From Bacteroidia bacterium (GTDB lineage: Bacteria; Bacteroidota; Bacteroidia; NS11-12g; UBA9320), in assembly GCA_017640445.1 (NCBI GenBank), contig JAEPQQ010000004.1, positions 49,276 to 111,003 on the forward strand: a stretch of DNA of 61,728 bases, written 5' to 3'. Position numbers and translations under genes: made by a program. This document shows positions 12,732-23,148 of the stretch, piece by piece (the stretch's first letter is position 1; the number at the start of each line of letters is the position of its first letter). The notes under the pieces were generated by a model. That model saw only the letters and a program-made list of their open reading frames with translations. It did not search any database and was not told the origin of the DNA.

Positions 12732-15700
12732 ATGCGTTTATCACTAAAGTTTATTGTTCTTGGTTTAATCGTTCTGGCATCGTGTAATAAATCTTCTCAG
12801 TTGCCAGCATACAGCCCTGAGTTTGTTGAACACATTTCGGCATACACGTCTGGTGTAATCGACCGCAACCCGGTAATCCGTATTGTTCTTGCCGAGCCAA
12901 TTAAAACATCAAAACGTGAAAAACTAGACGCGAACGATTTAGTGGCTTTTAGTCCAAAAATTTCGGGAGAAGCCAAGTGGGTAAGCGATCGCATTCTTGA
13001 ATTTACGCCTGATGAACAACTACCACGTGGAACCATCTTTCAGGGTGTTTTCTACCTGGGTAAAATAAAATCACTCAAGCGAGAACTACGCAAGTTCCCA
13101 TTTCAATTTCAAACGCGAAAACAATTTCTGAACCTCAATCTGACCGGCCTTACTGTGTATGGCGACAACGATCCATGGTACAGAAAACTCATGGGCTCCG
13201 TATCGACAAACGACAAGGACGAACTGGACCTGATAAAGCAGTGTTTAAAGGCTAATATGGCTGGTGAACCCCTCAAGATCAAATGGCACAAGAGCGGAGA
13301 CAATCTGTTCAGTTTCCGTATCGACAGCATTAAACGGAGTGAGTTTAAAAAGCAGATAGTATTAGAACTCAATGGAAAGAAAGTGGAGTCAGCCAGTAAA
13401 GACACGCGTGTTGTAAATGTGCCGGGTATGGGTGTGTTTAGTCTTGAAAACGTTGAGATTACCAATGAGCCCGACCAAAAGGTTGAGTTGTATTTTTCTG
13501 AGAGCCTGAACAGTATTCAAAGCCTGATCGGACTTATTCAGTTAGACAGTACCGTGGTGGAGAGCTACGAGTTGAAAGGTAATACCGTTACCCTCTACCC
13601 CAAAGAACGTCTGGTAGGAGAACACAAGTTGTTTTGCTCCGCCGATATCAAAAACTACGCAGGTTATCGCCTCAAAAAAGACGATGAGCGTAACATTTAC
13701 TTCGAACGAACCAAGCCTAAATTGCGTATGGTTGGAAAAGGCACCATCGTTCCCGATGCCAAGGGCGTTGTGTTCCCTTTTGAAGCTATGGCACTTAAGG
13801 CGGTTGATGTATGGATCTACCAAATCTTTGAAAAGAACATCCCTCAGTTTCTGCAGGTGAATGAATTGGATGGAAACAGTCAGTTATCGCGGGTAGGTAA
13901 ATTGATTTACTCTGGTAAGGTAGATCTTGCCGAGAACAAGCCGGTAAAAGAAAACCAATGGACGCGATACACACTTAACATTCGAGATTACATCAAGAAG
14001 GAACCAGGAGCCATTTATCGCATTCAGGTGGGCTACCGAAGCTCGTATACTTTCTTCGAGTGCCCGGAAGGAAACAGCGATTATTCCATAGCCGACGACG
14101 GCATGTATTACGACTACTACAACAGGGAAAACGAGTACCTTGAGCGGTATACTCCATGCGACAGTCGGTTTTATTACAGTGGCTCCATTGGTAAAAACAT
14201 CCTGGCTTCAGACATTGGTCTTATCGTAAAAAAGGGCGCTGATGAAAAGACACACGTGTTTGTCAGCAGTCTGGTAACGGCACAACCGCTTGCCAACACA
14301 AAGCTCGAATTCTATACCTACCAAAACATCCGAATTGCTTCGGGTTACGCCGATCAATTAGGCATGGCCGACTTTACATTACCGGAAGAAGCATATATGG
14401 TTGTGGCCACATCCGGCCGACATAAAGGATACCTGAAACTGGGAAGTGGTCGAAATAACTCTACATCAAAGTTCGACGTTGACGGCGTAAACGGATTTTC
14501 AAAAGTTGATGGCAAACTATACACCGAACGCGGTGTTTGGAGACCGGGCGACAGCATTTACACCTGCTTCACTCTTCAGGATAAGCAGAATAACTTACCA
14601 GCCAATGTTCCGGTTAAGTTCGAACTTCTCAATCCCAGAGGTCAGGTAATCCGATCCATTGTTCGTACTACATCCGTGGGCGACGTTTATGATTTCCGAA
14701 CCGCAACCTCATCCGGTTCCATTACCGGAAACTACACCGCCAGAGTGAGCGTTGGAGGGTCCATGTACTATAAAACACTGGCCATTGAAACCGTAAAACC
14801 CAATCGGCTGAAAATCAAAGTGGAAGTGCCCGACAGTGTTATACAAATTGGTAAACAAACACAGGTAACGTTAGTTGGAAAGTGGCTTCATGGAGCGCCA
14901 TCACCGGGTTTGGCCTATAACATTAAGGCCCGTATACGAAGAGCGAGTACCCGGTTTAAGGGCTTCGAAACGTTCCACTTTGAAGATCATTCAAAGAGGT
15001 CGGTTAACCGGGAAATTATACTTTCAGAGGGTAAGCTGGATGCCCATGGCAAAGTTTCATTTACGCCCAACCTGCACCTAAACAAACGAGTTCCGGGCAG
15101 CCTGCATGTAGATTTCTTAACCAAATTGTTCGAGAAAGGCGGTAATTTTAGTCAAGACAATAGTACCTACCCGGTTAAGGCCTTTAACAGCTATGTGGGT
15201 ATTGAGACTCCAAAAACCGAGGAAGACGACAACAGCCTTGTTACCGATAAAAAGCACAAGTTCCGTATTGTGAACGTAAGTGCCCTGGGTAAACCAAGAA
15301 AGAACAAACGGGTTTCGGTTAAGATTTACCGGGTCGATTGGAACTGGTGGTGGGACAATCATCGGGATATTGCTACTTATATGCAGTCAAACAGCATGTT
15401 CCCGGTGGTTGATACCATACTTAACACCTCGTCGGCGGGCATGGGTTCTACCGACTTCCTTCTACCTTATCCAAACTGGGGACGCTTTGTGATGATTGCC
15501 AAGGACCTGGAATCCAAACACACGGCAACCAAGATGTTCTACGTAGACTGGCCGTATTGGAAGAGGGGTAACCGAAATCAGACTGAGCAGGCGAAAACCA
15601 TCATGTTGTCAAGCAACAAAAAAGTGTATGGTGTTGGAGAAACCGTTAAGGTTACCATCCCGTCATCCGACCTTGGTAAAGCCCTGGTGTGTGTAGAAAA

Positions 15701-18200
15701 CGGGTCCTCTGTAATAAAGAAGTTTTGGGTGAATGGTAAAAAGGGAGAGACCCAGTTTACCTTCAAAACAACCAAGGGAATGACACCGAACGTTTACGTA
15801 CACGTAAGCTACCTGCAAACCTATAAGAATAAAGACAACGATTTACCCGCTCGACTCTACGGTATCTTACCAATAAAGGTTGAGAATAAGTTAAGCCACC
15901 TCCACCCACAGCTTGTGGTGAATGACGAAATCCGACCCGATCGAAATGAACTGGTCATGGTTAAAGAGAAATCGGGACGGCCAATGACGTACACGCTGGC
16001 AGTGGTGGATGAAGGCTTACTTGATCTTACACATTTTAAGACGCCGAAACTTTGGAATCACTTTTATCAAAAACAAGGACTTGGTGTACGCACCTGGGAC
16101 CTCTACGATGAAGTGATGGGAGGTTATGCCGGAAAATATGGCAACGTGTTAAGTGTTGGGGGCGACGAAGAGGGTGCTGTTGATGAATCGGTGCACAAGG
16201 CAAATCGTTTCAAACCTGCCGTGAAATTTTTAGGTCCTTTTACATTGAAGGCTGGGCAAACGGCCAAACACCGAATTAAAATGGGCGAATACATTGGCGC
16301 CGTGCGAATGATGGTTGTTGCGCGGCACCATGACGCCTATGGAGAGGCCGAGAAGTCGGTTAAGGTAAAGAAGCCAATCATGGTACTACCAACGCTTCCT
16401 CGTGTTTTGAGCCCCGGTGAATCGATCCAGATTCCGGTTACCGTATTCTCGATAACAGAGGGTAAGAAAAAGGTAGATGTGAAGGTTGAGTTGTCCGGAC
16501 ATCTTAAGGCTTCCGGCGACATGTCAAAACAGGTGGAGTTTGCAAAGCAAGGCGACGAAACCGTTTTTTTCAAAGCAACGGTGGCAGAAGAAGTAGGACT
16601 GGCTAAGATGGTGGTGACCGCGCGTTTTGGTAACGAAGTAGCAAGAAAGGAGATTGAAATTGCTGTTAGAACACCGAATCCATCGGTAACCGATGTACAG
16701 GAGTACGTATTGGAAAAAGGAAAAACACTGAACATAAACGCAGTGCTAAAGGGCTTAGATGGAACCAATTCAGCGGCGCTGGAAGTATCGGCTTTGCCCC
16801 CGTTAAACCTGCACAGCAGACTGGACGAACTTCTTCAATATCCGCATGGTTGTGTGGAACAAACAACGAGCTCTGTATTTGCGCAGTTGTTCGTAACCGA
16901 CTTACTAACGCTTACCGAGGATCAGCAATTTAGAGTAGGAGAGAATATTCAGGCAGCTATTCGTCGGTTACGCCGATTCCAAACCGCTTCTGGTGGACTC
17001 GGATACTGGCCAGGCTCTGGAAACGCGAACGAATGGGGAACCAACTATGCAGGGCATTTCCTGTTGTTGGCTCAGCAACAGGGCTATCCGGTAGACAAAG
17101 ACTTTATGGCCCAATGGCTCAACTATCAAAAAGAGAAGGCGAAACAGCACGAAACCAACGAATGGCAAAACGACCTTACCCAGGCCTACCGCCTGTATAC
17201 ATTGGTGCTGGCCGGAGAACAAGATCTGGCGTCTATGAATCGAATGCGTGAGAATGTGAAACTGGAAGGAATTGCAAAATGGAGGCTGGCTGCCGCATAC
17301 GCTATGGCCGGTATGCCCGAAGTTGCAAATGCGCTCATTAAGGAGTTGGATATGAAAACGCCAACGTACAAGGGACATGGTTCTACCTTTGGCTCTCACT
17401 TAAGAGATCAAGCCATGATCCTTGAAACGCTTAGTCTTATTGGAGACGATAGTAAAGCTGGTTTCCTGGTTAAAGAAGTGGCAAAGAAACTGTCTTCTAC
17501 CTCTTGGTTGAGCACTCAGGAAACAGCTTATAGCCTCATTAGTATTAGCGGCTTTTACAAGAAGAACGAAAGTGGAAACGAGATGAAGTTCAATGTAAAC
17601 TATGGTTACGGTCGTGAGAACATTCATACGGCAAAACCCATTTTCCAGCGATCCATGGTTTCGAAGAGTAAACGACAAACAAAAAAGATCAACCTGGCTA
17701 ATACAGGATCGAACCTTTTGTTTGTTCGGGTGATCAAATCATCGGTACCGCTTCAGAGCGACACCGTTAAAATGTCGAGCAATCTTGCCATGGAAGTTCA
17801 ATACGTCGATTACGATGGCAAGGTGCTTAATCCGTCAAAATTGGTTCAGGGCCAGGAGTTTAAGGCAATCGTTAAAGTTAAAAACGGGACGATCAAGGGT
17901 GCACAATACGACATGGCACTATCGTTTATGGTTCCGGTTGGATGGGAGATTGAAAACACACGACTCACCGGCGGTAGTTCCGGATACGACCACCAGGATT
18001 TTCGCGATGATCGGGTGTATACCTATTTCAACATTGGCAGTGGAGCAACCCGAAGCTTCGAACTTCGATTAACCGCATCCTATGCCGGAAGGTTCTTCCA
18101 ACCAACCATCAAGGCCGAAAATATGTATGATAATACCGTTACGGCAACCGAACCCGGAGGATGGGTTGAGGTAGCTGAACAGGTGGACTCGAACTTGTAA
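12732..18200 (+). CDS. Alpha-2-macroglobulin-family lipoprotein with thioester
   Basis: 1822 residues. A lipobox (VLASC, Cys18) anchors it in a membrane facing the periplasm. Bacterial A2Ms trap attacking proteases by a bait region and a reactive thioester. Seen here: repeated MG beta-sandwich domains through residue ~900 (YTERGVWRPGDSIY is a classic A2M motif), a SPGE/VTVF region, and the thioester GCVEQ with Cys1374 followed by the alpha-barrel complement-like domain (WPGSG, YAGHFLL) and a C-terminal receptor-like domain. Full length. The partner PbpC often found beside it in other bacteria is not present. Confidence 0.92.
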   Translation: MRLSLKFIVLGLIVLASCNKSSQLPAYSPEFVEHISAYTSGVIDRNPVIRIVLAEPIKTSKREKLDANDLVAFSPKISGEAKWVSDRILEFTPDEQLPRGTIFQGVFYLGKIKSLKRELRKFPFQFQTRKQFLNLNLTGLTVYGDNDPWYRKLMGSVSTNDKDELDLIKQCLKANMAGEPLKIKWHKSGDNLFSFRIDSIKRSEFKKQIVLELNGKKVESASKDTRVVNVPGMGVFSLENVEITNEPDQKVELYFSESLNSIQSLIGLIQLDSTVVESYELKGNTVTLYPKERLVGEHKLFCSADIKNYAGYRLKKDDERNIYFERTKPKLRMVGKGTIVPDAKGVVFPFEAMALKAVDVWIYQIFEKNIPQFLQVNELDGNSQLSRVGKLIYSGKVDLAENKPVKENQWTRYTLNIRDYIKKEPGAIYRIQVGYRSSYTFFECPEGNSDYSIADDGMYYDYYNRENEYLERYTPCDSRFYYSGSIGKNILASDIGLIVKKGADEKTHVFVSSLVTAQPLANTKLEFYTYQNIRIASGYADQLGMADFTLPEEAYMVVATSGRHKGYLKLGSGRNNSTSKFDVDGVNGFSKVDGKLYTERGVWRPGDSIYTCFTLQDKQNNLPANVPVKFELLNPRGQVIRSIVRTTSVGDVYDFRTATSSGSITGNYTARVSVGGSMYYKTLAIETVKPNRLKIKVEVPDSVIQIGKQTQVTLVGKWLHGAPSPGLAYNIKARIRRASTRFKGFETFHFEDHSKRSVNREIILSEGKLDAHGKVSFTPNLHLNKRVPGSLHVDFLTKLFEKGGNFSQDNSTYPVKAFNSYVGIETPKTEEDDNSLVTDKKHKFRIVNVSALGKPRKNKRVSVKIYRVDWNWWWDNHRDIATYMQSNSMFPVVDTILNTSSAGMGSTDFLLPYPNWGRFVMIAKDLESKHTATKMFYVDWPYWKRGNRNQTEQAKTIMLSSNKKVYGVGETVKVTIPSSDLGKALVCVENGSSVIKKFWVNGKKGETQFTFKTTKGMTPNVYVHVSYLQTYKNKDNDLPARLYGILPIKVENKLSHLHPQLVVNDEIRPDRNELVMVKEKSGRPMTYTLAVVDEGLLDLTHFKTPKLWNHFYQKQGLGVRTWDLYDEVMGGYAGKYGNVLSVGGDEEGAVDESVHKANRFKPAVKFLGPFTLKAGQTAKHRIKMGEYIGAVRMMVVARHHDAYGEAEKSVKVKKPIMVLPTLPRVLSPGESIQIPVTVFSITEGKKKVDVKVELSGHLKASGDMSKQVEFAKQGDETVFFKATVAEEVGLAKMVVTARFGNEVARKEIEIAVRTPNPSVTDVQEYVLEKGKTLNINAVLKGLDGTNSAALEVSALPPLNLHSRLDELLQYPHGCVEQTTSSVFAQLFVTDLLTLTEDQQFRVGENIQAAIRRLRRFQTASGGLGYWPGSGNANEWGTNYAGHFLLLAQQQGYPVDKDFMAQWLNYQKEKAKQHETNEWQNDLTQAYRLYTLVLAGEQDLASMNRMRENVKLEGIAKWRLAAAYAMAGMPEVANALIKELDMKTPTYKGHGSTFGSHLRDQAMILETLSLIGDDSKAGFLVKEVAKKLSSTSWLSTQETAYSLISISGFYKKNESGNEMKFNVNYGYGRENIHTAKPIFQRSMVSKSKRQTKKINLANTGSNLLFVRVIKSSVPLQSDTVKMSSNLAMEVQYVDYDGKVLNPSKLVQGQEFKAIVKVKNGTIKGAQYDMALSFMVPVGWEIENTRLTGGSSGYDHQDFRDDRVYTYFNIGSGATRSFELRLTASYAGRFFQPTIKAENMYDNTVTATEPGGWVEVAEQVDSNL

Positions 18201-18278
18201 TGTGATCTAAAATCGGTTCAAGTAGACGAAATATCGTTTCAAATTGAGGGCAAGTAGACCATTTGTTTATTGCGGTTA

Positions 18279-18312
18279 TGAGGAGTATTCATTCGAATGC
18301 TCCTCTTTTTTT
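18279..18312 (+). terminator. Intrinsic terminator after the macroglobulin gene
   Basis: Stem AGGAGtATTC / GAATgCTCCT with a four-base loop and a run of seven T. Confidence 0.8.
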
Positions 18313-18352
18313 GTCAGAAACTAAACGGGAGCGTGCAGTATCAAATAACACC

Positions 18353-18360
18353 TACATTTG
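18353..18360 (+). promoter_or_regulatory. -7 box TACATTTG
   Basis: A perfect TAnnTTTG 36 bases upstream of the ATG at 18397, the likely promoter of the cluster 18397-23148. Confidence 0.5.
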
Positions 18361-18396
18361 TTCGACATTTGGGACAACAAACAATTTTTCGTTTTT

Positions 18397-19635
18397 ATGT
18401 GCTCAAGTCATACACGAATAGTGCGATTTATTTTCCCTTTAGGCCTCACGGTATTACTACTAACTCAAAGTTGCGCTGTTTCCATGGCGCAATCATGGAG
18501 TTGGAACGGAAATACAGGAAGTGGTAAGAAGCTCGGATTTACCAGTTATAACAACTTAAACCTGTATACCAATGATGCGATCCGAACAACTATTACCAAA
18601 GACGGGGATGTAGGTATTGGTTTGGTCAACCCAAGAGCCAGAATGGAGGTACTTTATTGCCCAGTTACCAGTAAACACGACATCGGACTTATAGTGACCT
18701 ATGAACAATGCCCAGGGTCCAACGCATCGGTGTTTGATGCAACATTACCCGATTTTATTGGTGGCCTCGGATTACCAGATGGCACCAACAATGGAGAGGG
18801 CCATTTCAGTTTGCCATTTAGCTTTTTAACAAATCACATAACGCAGGCCGGCATGGGGGCGAACAGTAATTCAGAACCTGTGTTTTGGGTAAGGTCGGAG
18901 AGTCCGGCAGGAGTTCCATCAAACCCCACTGGTGTGACGGAGTTTGACACAAAGTTTATTGTCATGCCCGACGGAAGCACGGGAATTAATGTTGCACACC
19001 CACGAGCCGCTCTCGATGTGCGCGGTAGCCAATCAACAAACCATCCGGCAGCTATTTTTGGTTCCAGAGCAATTGGAACAGGTAGCACAAATCCAATGGG
19101 GTTGTTCCAATATCAAACGCAACAAATTCAGATAATACCCGTACTGGGCGACAAGGGATATAATGCCATATCCAAATCAGGCGATCAAGGGGTGTTCTTT
19201 TCAGACGGTAAGGGCGCGGATGGGGCCAACCGCAATGGGTCACTGGTCATTGCACCCTGGACCGATCAGATAAAAAACCCAACTACAGGCGGGATGAAAA
19301 TAGATAGCAACGGAAACCTTGGTGTGTTTGGGCATCTTGACGTATACGGAGACATCAAATCGCATAAGCTAACGGTCCGGTCTTTTTCCTGGCCCGATTA
19401 TGTCTTCGATTCTACCTATTCTCTTATGTCGCTTGAACATTTGGAAAAATTCATTACAAAAAACAAACACTTGCCTGATGTACCATCCGAAATCGAGGTG
19501 AAAGAGCAGGGTATTGATATTGCGCGCACCCAAGAACTCATTTTACGAAAAATAGAAGAATTGACCCTCTATGTTATCGAACATGATAAGAAGATCAACG
19601 TGCTAACCACCAAACTCAATGAACCACAGGAATGA
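18397..19635 (+). CDS. Exported tail-fibre-like protein of unknown function
   Basis: 412 residues from ATG 18397, with an N-terminal hydrophobic signal segment ending SMAQS. The middle has repeated short motifs (VGIGLVNPRARMEV, TGINVAHPRAALDV) like those of Bacteroidota adhesin and fibre proteins. The C-terminal ~90 residues (VFDSTYSLMSLEHLEKFITKNKHLPDVPSEIEV..) form the domain commonly found at the end of such proteins, followed by a short coiled coil. The stop overlaps the next start (ATGA, 19632). Confidence 0.7.
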   Translation: MCSSHTRIVRFIFPLGLTVLLLTQSCAVSMAQSWSWNGNTGSGKKLGFTSYNNLNLYTNDAIRTTITKDGDVGIGLVNPRARMEVLYCPVTSKHDIGLIVTYEQCPGSNASVFDATLPDFIGGLGLPDGTNNGEGHFSLPFSFLTNHITQAGMGANSNSEPVFWVRSESPAGVPSNPTGVTEFDTKFIVMPDGSTGINVAHPRAALDVRGSQSTNHPAAIFGSRAIGTGSTNPMGLFQYQTQQIQIIPVLGDKGYNAISKSGDQGVFFSDGKGADGANRNGSLVIAPWTDQIKNPTTGGMKIDSNGNLGVFGHLDVYGDIKSHKLTVRSFSWPDYVFDSTYSLMSLEHLEKFITKNKHLPDVPSEIEVKEQGIDIARTQELILRKIEELTLYVIEHDKKINVLTTKLNEPQE

Positions 19636-21215
19636 ACCGATTTGTAAACAGAAACCCGGGGACGATAATACTAGTCATTTTGGCATTCAACTTATATGGT
19701 CAAAACGACTGTGGCAGATATGGTGATAATAGCGTGGGAACACTGGTTCGGATATCAAAACCTTTACCTTGTGCTGAAGGCAGCTTGATGCTGGTTTTTG
19801 AAGATCATTTTGATGGTAAAGAATTGGACCATACCCGATGGTACGAGCGCACTCGCGTTGTACGCGACTATGATTTTGTTCACTCCAAGCAGTTCTACAA
19901 AAAAGAAAACGTTGTAGTGGAAGATGGTAAAATGAAGCTAGTGGCGAAACGCGAACATCTGTCGGGAATGACTTTTGGCGATAATGCAGAGTTTAAAAGT
20001 AATTTTGATTTCACTTCTGGAGAAGTCAATACTCTATTTGAATTTGGCTACGGTGTTTACGAGATACGATGCAAATTGCCTCAAGGCGCTACCAAGGGTT
20101 TTTTTCCAGCCTTTTGGGGATTTTCTGATGCCTCAAATATCTGGCACGAAATAGACATTTTTGAAGCATGGAGCAGCCACAACATTGAACATGGATATGC
20201 CCTAAAGGAAGTAACGTTCACCTCGTTCCGTGAGATCGAAGAGACCGATGGGAAAAAACTGTATCGATGTTCAAACGATTTTCAGAACGACACCGACCTC
20301 GGGGCTGGCTTTCACACGTATAAAGTGGTGTATCAGCCGGACTACATCGAATGGTACGTAGACGGAACCGTAAGGCGAAAGACCTGGCGTTATTACACTC
20401 TTCTGGGTCAAGGGGTAGATTGTGGCCATACCAACACAAATACCACCTATGTTCATAATCGCTCTATGCCTTACCTGCCCATGAACATCAAGATAGATCT
20501 TGCCATAGAAAACGGAGTGTTTAGGCACAAGGGTAACACCATAAAAAGACGCCCTGATGCGAACACTAAATTGCCCAACACCTTTGAAGTCGACTATGTT
20601 AAAATCTGGCAGAATGTACCCTGTAACGGAGATGTGTTTATCAATAGCCAGGCAGAGTTGGATGAACTGTTGTCTGAGCAGAATAACTTCTATAACGTTA
20701 TCTATGGCGAGAATATATTTCTGGACAATTCCATTCTTAAGTCGAAGAAGTCTTTGGTACTGGTGTCGCCAGGTAAAATAGACGTCGGTCCAGACTTTCA
20801 CACAGAGAACGGAAGTTTTTTTGAAATGCAGTCACTTCCCAGAAGTCCTTGCCTCGGAACTTCCATGCCCAACGTTCACAGCTCTGGATTTAATCGCAAT
20901 CTTGGAGGTGTTAGTAGTCAAATTGGAGAAGTACTAGAAGATCATGGCAATTCACAAAGTCAGGTCGCCATCAACCCGGTATCATCCAGCGATGGTGGGT
21001 ATTCCATTCTGGAGATGGGAACAGACCAAAACAAACGTTACCTGATACAAGTGCACAACATGCTGGGTCAAAAGATACATGAGGAGGAGGCGTATCTCTC
21101 AACGCCCAAACACCTCAGCTCCCAAATTTTTTCAACAACAGGATTGTACACCATTCGCATTACAAGTAGAGGGAGTCATCACGTTACCGCACAGAAAATC
21201 TGGGTAAACAAATGA
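19632..21215 (+). CDS. Glycoside hydrolase family 16 protein with T9SS sorting domain
   Basis: 527 residues with a signal peptide. GH16 enzymes hydrolyse beta-1,3/1,4-glucans and galactans such as laminarin, agar or carrageenan. The catalytic motif ExDxxE is present as HEIDIFEAWS (E173, D175, E178). Flanking features FPAFWGF, the strand FTSGEVNTLFEFGYGVYEIRCKLP, and DYVKIW close the jelly roll near residue 335. The last ~80 residues are a T9SS type A domain, so it is secreted to feed on polysaccharide. Substrate not assignable. Coupled at both ends to neighbours by ATGA overlaps. Confidence 0.88.
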   Translation: MNRFVNRNPGTIILVILAFNLYGQNDCGRYGDNSVGTLVRISKPLPCAEGSLMLVFEDHFDGKELDHTRWYERTRVVRDYDFVHSKQFYKKENVVVEDGKMKLVAKREHLSGMTFGDNAEFKSNFDFTSGEVNTLFEFGYGVYEIRCKLPQGATKGFFPAFWGFSDASNIWHEIDIFEAWSSHNIEHGYALKEVTFTSFREIEETDGKKLYRCSNDFQNDTDLGAGFHTYKVVYQPDYIEWYVDGTVRRKTWRYYTLLGQGVDCGHTNTNTTYVHNRSMPYLPMNIKIDLAIENGVFRHKGNTIKRRPDANTKLPNTFEVDYVKIWQNVPCNGDVFINSQAELDELLSEQNNFYNVIYGENIFLDNSILKSKKSLVLVSPGKIDVGPDFHTENGSFFEMQSLPRSPCLGTSMPNVHSSGFNRNLGGVSSQIGEVLEDHGNSQSQVAINPVSSSDGGYSILEMGTDQNKRYLIQVHNMLGQKIHEEEAYLSTPKHLSSQIFSTTGLYTIRITSRGSHHVTAQKIWVNK

Positions 21216-21817
21216 AGCCGATGAAGAAGCATATCATATCCATTATTCTATTACTGGGAGGTATATGCAAACTTCAAGCACAAACCTCTACCTCTGGTGT
21301 TGTAGGTATTGGAAGAACCAGTGTGTATTCTGGGGGATCTCCATTGGGCGGATACATCCTTGATGGGTATCACCTGGAACTAGGTATTAGCCATAAGCTC
21401 AAACATGCACCGATCAAGTTCCAAACAGGAGTCAAACTTTCCAACAACGGATCTTCGCCATTCCATACCATGGGTTCATCGGAATACAGAAACGTGTTTG
21501 TTCCGGTTACCATCTTATATTCTTATGGCGTAAAGAACACAGTTTCGGTGGGAGGTGGTTTGTTCATGGGCCACAACTTCGACCAGAGCCTCGACCACAG
21601 CCAGTTTTTTGAGCTTCAACCATTTTCTACCGGTTTGACATTGGTTTTTGAATTCATGAGGGCGAACCAATACCTTAACTATGGCGTACGGATTCAGAGT
21701 TTTCTGGAAGCTACACCTACAACTATTGACCTCGATAACAGGAGAAACGGAACCACGCATCAACACCTGGCCATGTCAATCGTCATTGCGAGACCCATTC
21801 ACAGGGATAAGAAGTGA
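21212..21817 (+). CDS. Predicted outer-membrane barrel protein
   Basis: 201 residues, signal peptide ending LQAQ, followed by amphipathic beta strands of barrel type (YHLELGISHKL, IKFQTGVKLS, NYGVRIQSFLEA) and ending in a hydrophobic strand. No named family. The start overlaps the GH16 stop (ATGA), so it is translated from the same mRNA and may serve the same surface function. Confidence 0.65.
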   Translation: MKPMKKHIISIILLLGGICKLQAQTSTSGVVGIGRTSVYSGGSPLGGYILDGYHLELGISHKLKHAPIKFQTGVKLSNNGSSPFHTMGSSEYRNVFVPVTILYSYGVKNTVSVGGGLFMGHNFDQSLDHSQFFELQPFSTGLTLVFEFMRANQYLNYGVRIQSFLEATPTTIDLDNRRNGTTHQHLAMSIVIARPIHRDKK

Positions 21818-21838
21818 TCTATCTAAACCTACCCCAAA

Positions 21839-22549
21839 ATGAAACGAGATATTGACAGTTATGTAAGAATACTTCTGGCTCTCGGTTTTTTTACTTTAAC
21901 CCAATCCAGTATAGCCCAGACACCTATCGTAATTTCCATCGAATCCGGTACCACGTTGGCTCATCGTGTCGTATCAAACCATGCAAATTCCGGTTTTCTG
22001 GAATACGCAACAAAGCACGATGTGCCCACATGGGGATACGTTGGCGGTGTTTCGGTTAGCGGTGGTTTTAATCAGAAGAACTTGCATTGGTACACACGCA
22101 TTAAGGCACTTGAGTTGGGCTACGGAACCAACCGGGATTCGGTTTTATTTTCCGACCCTTTTGGTAACCCATTGATGCAGGTGGCACAACAAAAACGATT
22201 TAGGTATCGACTGGGGGGATTGGGAGTTGGGCTCTCCAAAGAACAAACCCATTATTCACCATACCTGGGAATCGATCTTCAGTATCTCATACGAAGATCG
22301 TTGACCACCAAGGTGTTGAAGTCAAATGGTAACTCCAGTTCCGTTCATATTCGAGATGCTTCCTTAAGCACACATCTTTGGATTGTTCATTCCGGAATCA
22401 AGTTTGATTTGCTTAAAAAATATTACACCCGATTTCAGGGAATGGTTGAACTGGGTTACAGTATATCTTCAGCACTTACCCAAACCGATTTATGTCTTTT
22501 TTACGGTCAGGTTGGCCTGTGTTTTACATTTCTAGATAAACAGAAATAA
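21839..22549 (+). CDS. Predicted outer-membrane barrel protein
   Basis: 236 residues with signal peptide (cleavage near SSIAQ). Beta-barrel-like alternation throughout (GYVGGVSVSGGF, YRLGGLGVGLSKEQ, GYSISSALTQ) and a C-terminal strand ending FTFLDKQK. No family recognised. Follows the preceding barrel gene by 21 bases in the same cluster. Confidence 0.6.
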   Translation: MKRDIDSYVRILLALGFFTLTQSSIAQTPIVISIESGTTLAHRVVSNHANSGFLEYATKHDVPTWGYVGGVSVSGGFNQKNLHWYTRIKALELGYGTNRDSVLFSDPFGNPLMQVAQQKRFRYRLGGLGVGLSKEQTHYSPYLGIDLQYLIRRSLTTKVLKSNGNSSSVHIRDASLSTHLWIVHSGIKFDLLKKYYTRFQGMVELGYSISSALTQTDLCLFYGQVGLCFTFLDKQK

Positions 22550-22552
22550 GCC

Positions 22553-22560
22553 TTACTTTG
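22553..22560 (+). promoter_or_regulatory. -7-like box TTACTTTG close to a start codon
   Basis: Six bases before the ATG at 22567 and just after the stop of the previous gene, suggesting an internal promoter giving a near-leaderless mRNA. Confidence 0.35.
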
Positions 22561-22566
22561 CCATCA

Positions 22567-23148
22567 ATGAAGCGATGGGGAAGTCTTGTACTAATTTGGT
22601 TGTTTACAGCCGCGTTAACCTATGGTCAGTTCCGGGCTGAACTTGGAATTCCATCCATATTCAACTCCAAAACCAATGGCAATAGCTTTCTAACTAGTTT
22701 TGGGTCATACATTCATGTTGGGCACGATTTCGACCGGTGGTCGGGCAATGTCAGGTTTTACTCAGCACCTAAGGTTGCTAAAGGTAAGTGCCGAAATGGT
22801 CTCGGGTTCGGAGCCGCATATTCGTTTCAACATCCACAAACACCTAACTGGAAGTACTACGGAGGTATGAGTTACCAATGGCTCAACGACCGAAACAAGG
22901 AATTCAATACCTACAACCGGGGCATTCATATTTTAAGCGTTGAAGTGAAGGCAGAATACTGGATTACCTCAGAGTGGTATGTGGCCAGCATGCTAAATCA
23001 GGGTTGGAGTGCTTCTAACTACCGGAACGTAAAACGGAATACAGGTATCGTTCGATACCCAACCTACGTCATATCCCTGGGAGTTGGTCGCCGGTTCAGT
23101 GATAAATACCTGAAGAACTTACCATGGAAATCCCTTACAAAGAAATAA
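22567..23148 (+). CDS. Predicted outer-membrane barrel protein
   Basis: 193 residues from ATG 22567 (signal peptide MKRWGSLVLIWLFTAALTYG). Aromatic-rich barrel strands (YYGGMSYQWLNDR, YVISLGVGRRF). No family recognised. Its 3' end overlaps the DNA glycosylase start by 25 bases, so the two genes are probably translationally linked although their functions look unrelated. Confidence 0.6.
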   Translation: MKRWGSLVLIWLFTAALTYGQFRAELGIPSIFNSKTNGNSFLTSFGSYIHVGHDFDRWSGNVRFYSAPKVAKGKCRNGLGFGAAYSFQHPQTPNWKYYGGMSYQWLNDRNKEFNTYNRGIHILSVEVKAEYWITSEWYVASMLNQGWSASNYRNVKRNTGIVRYPTYVISLGVGRRFSDKYLKNLPWKSLTKK

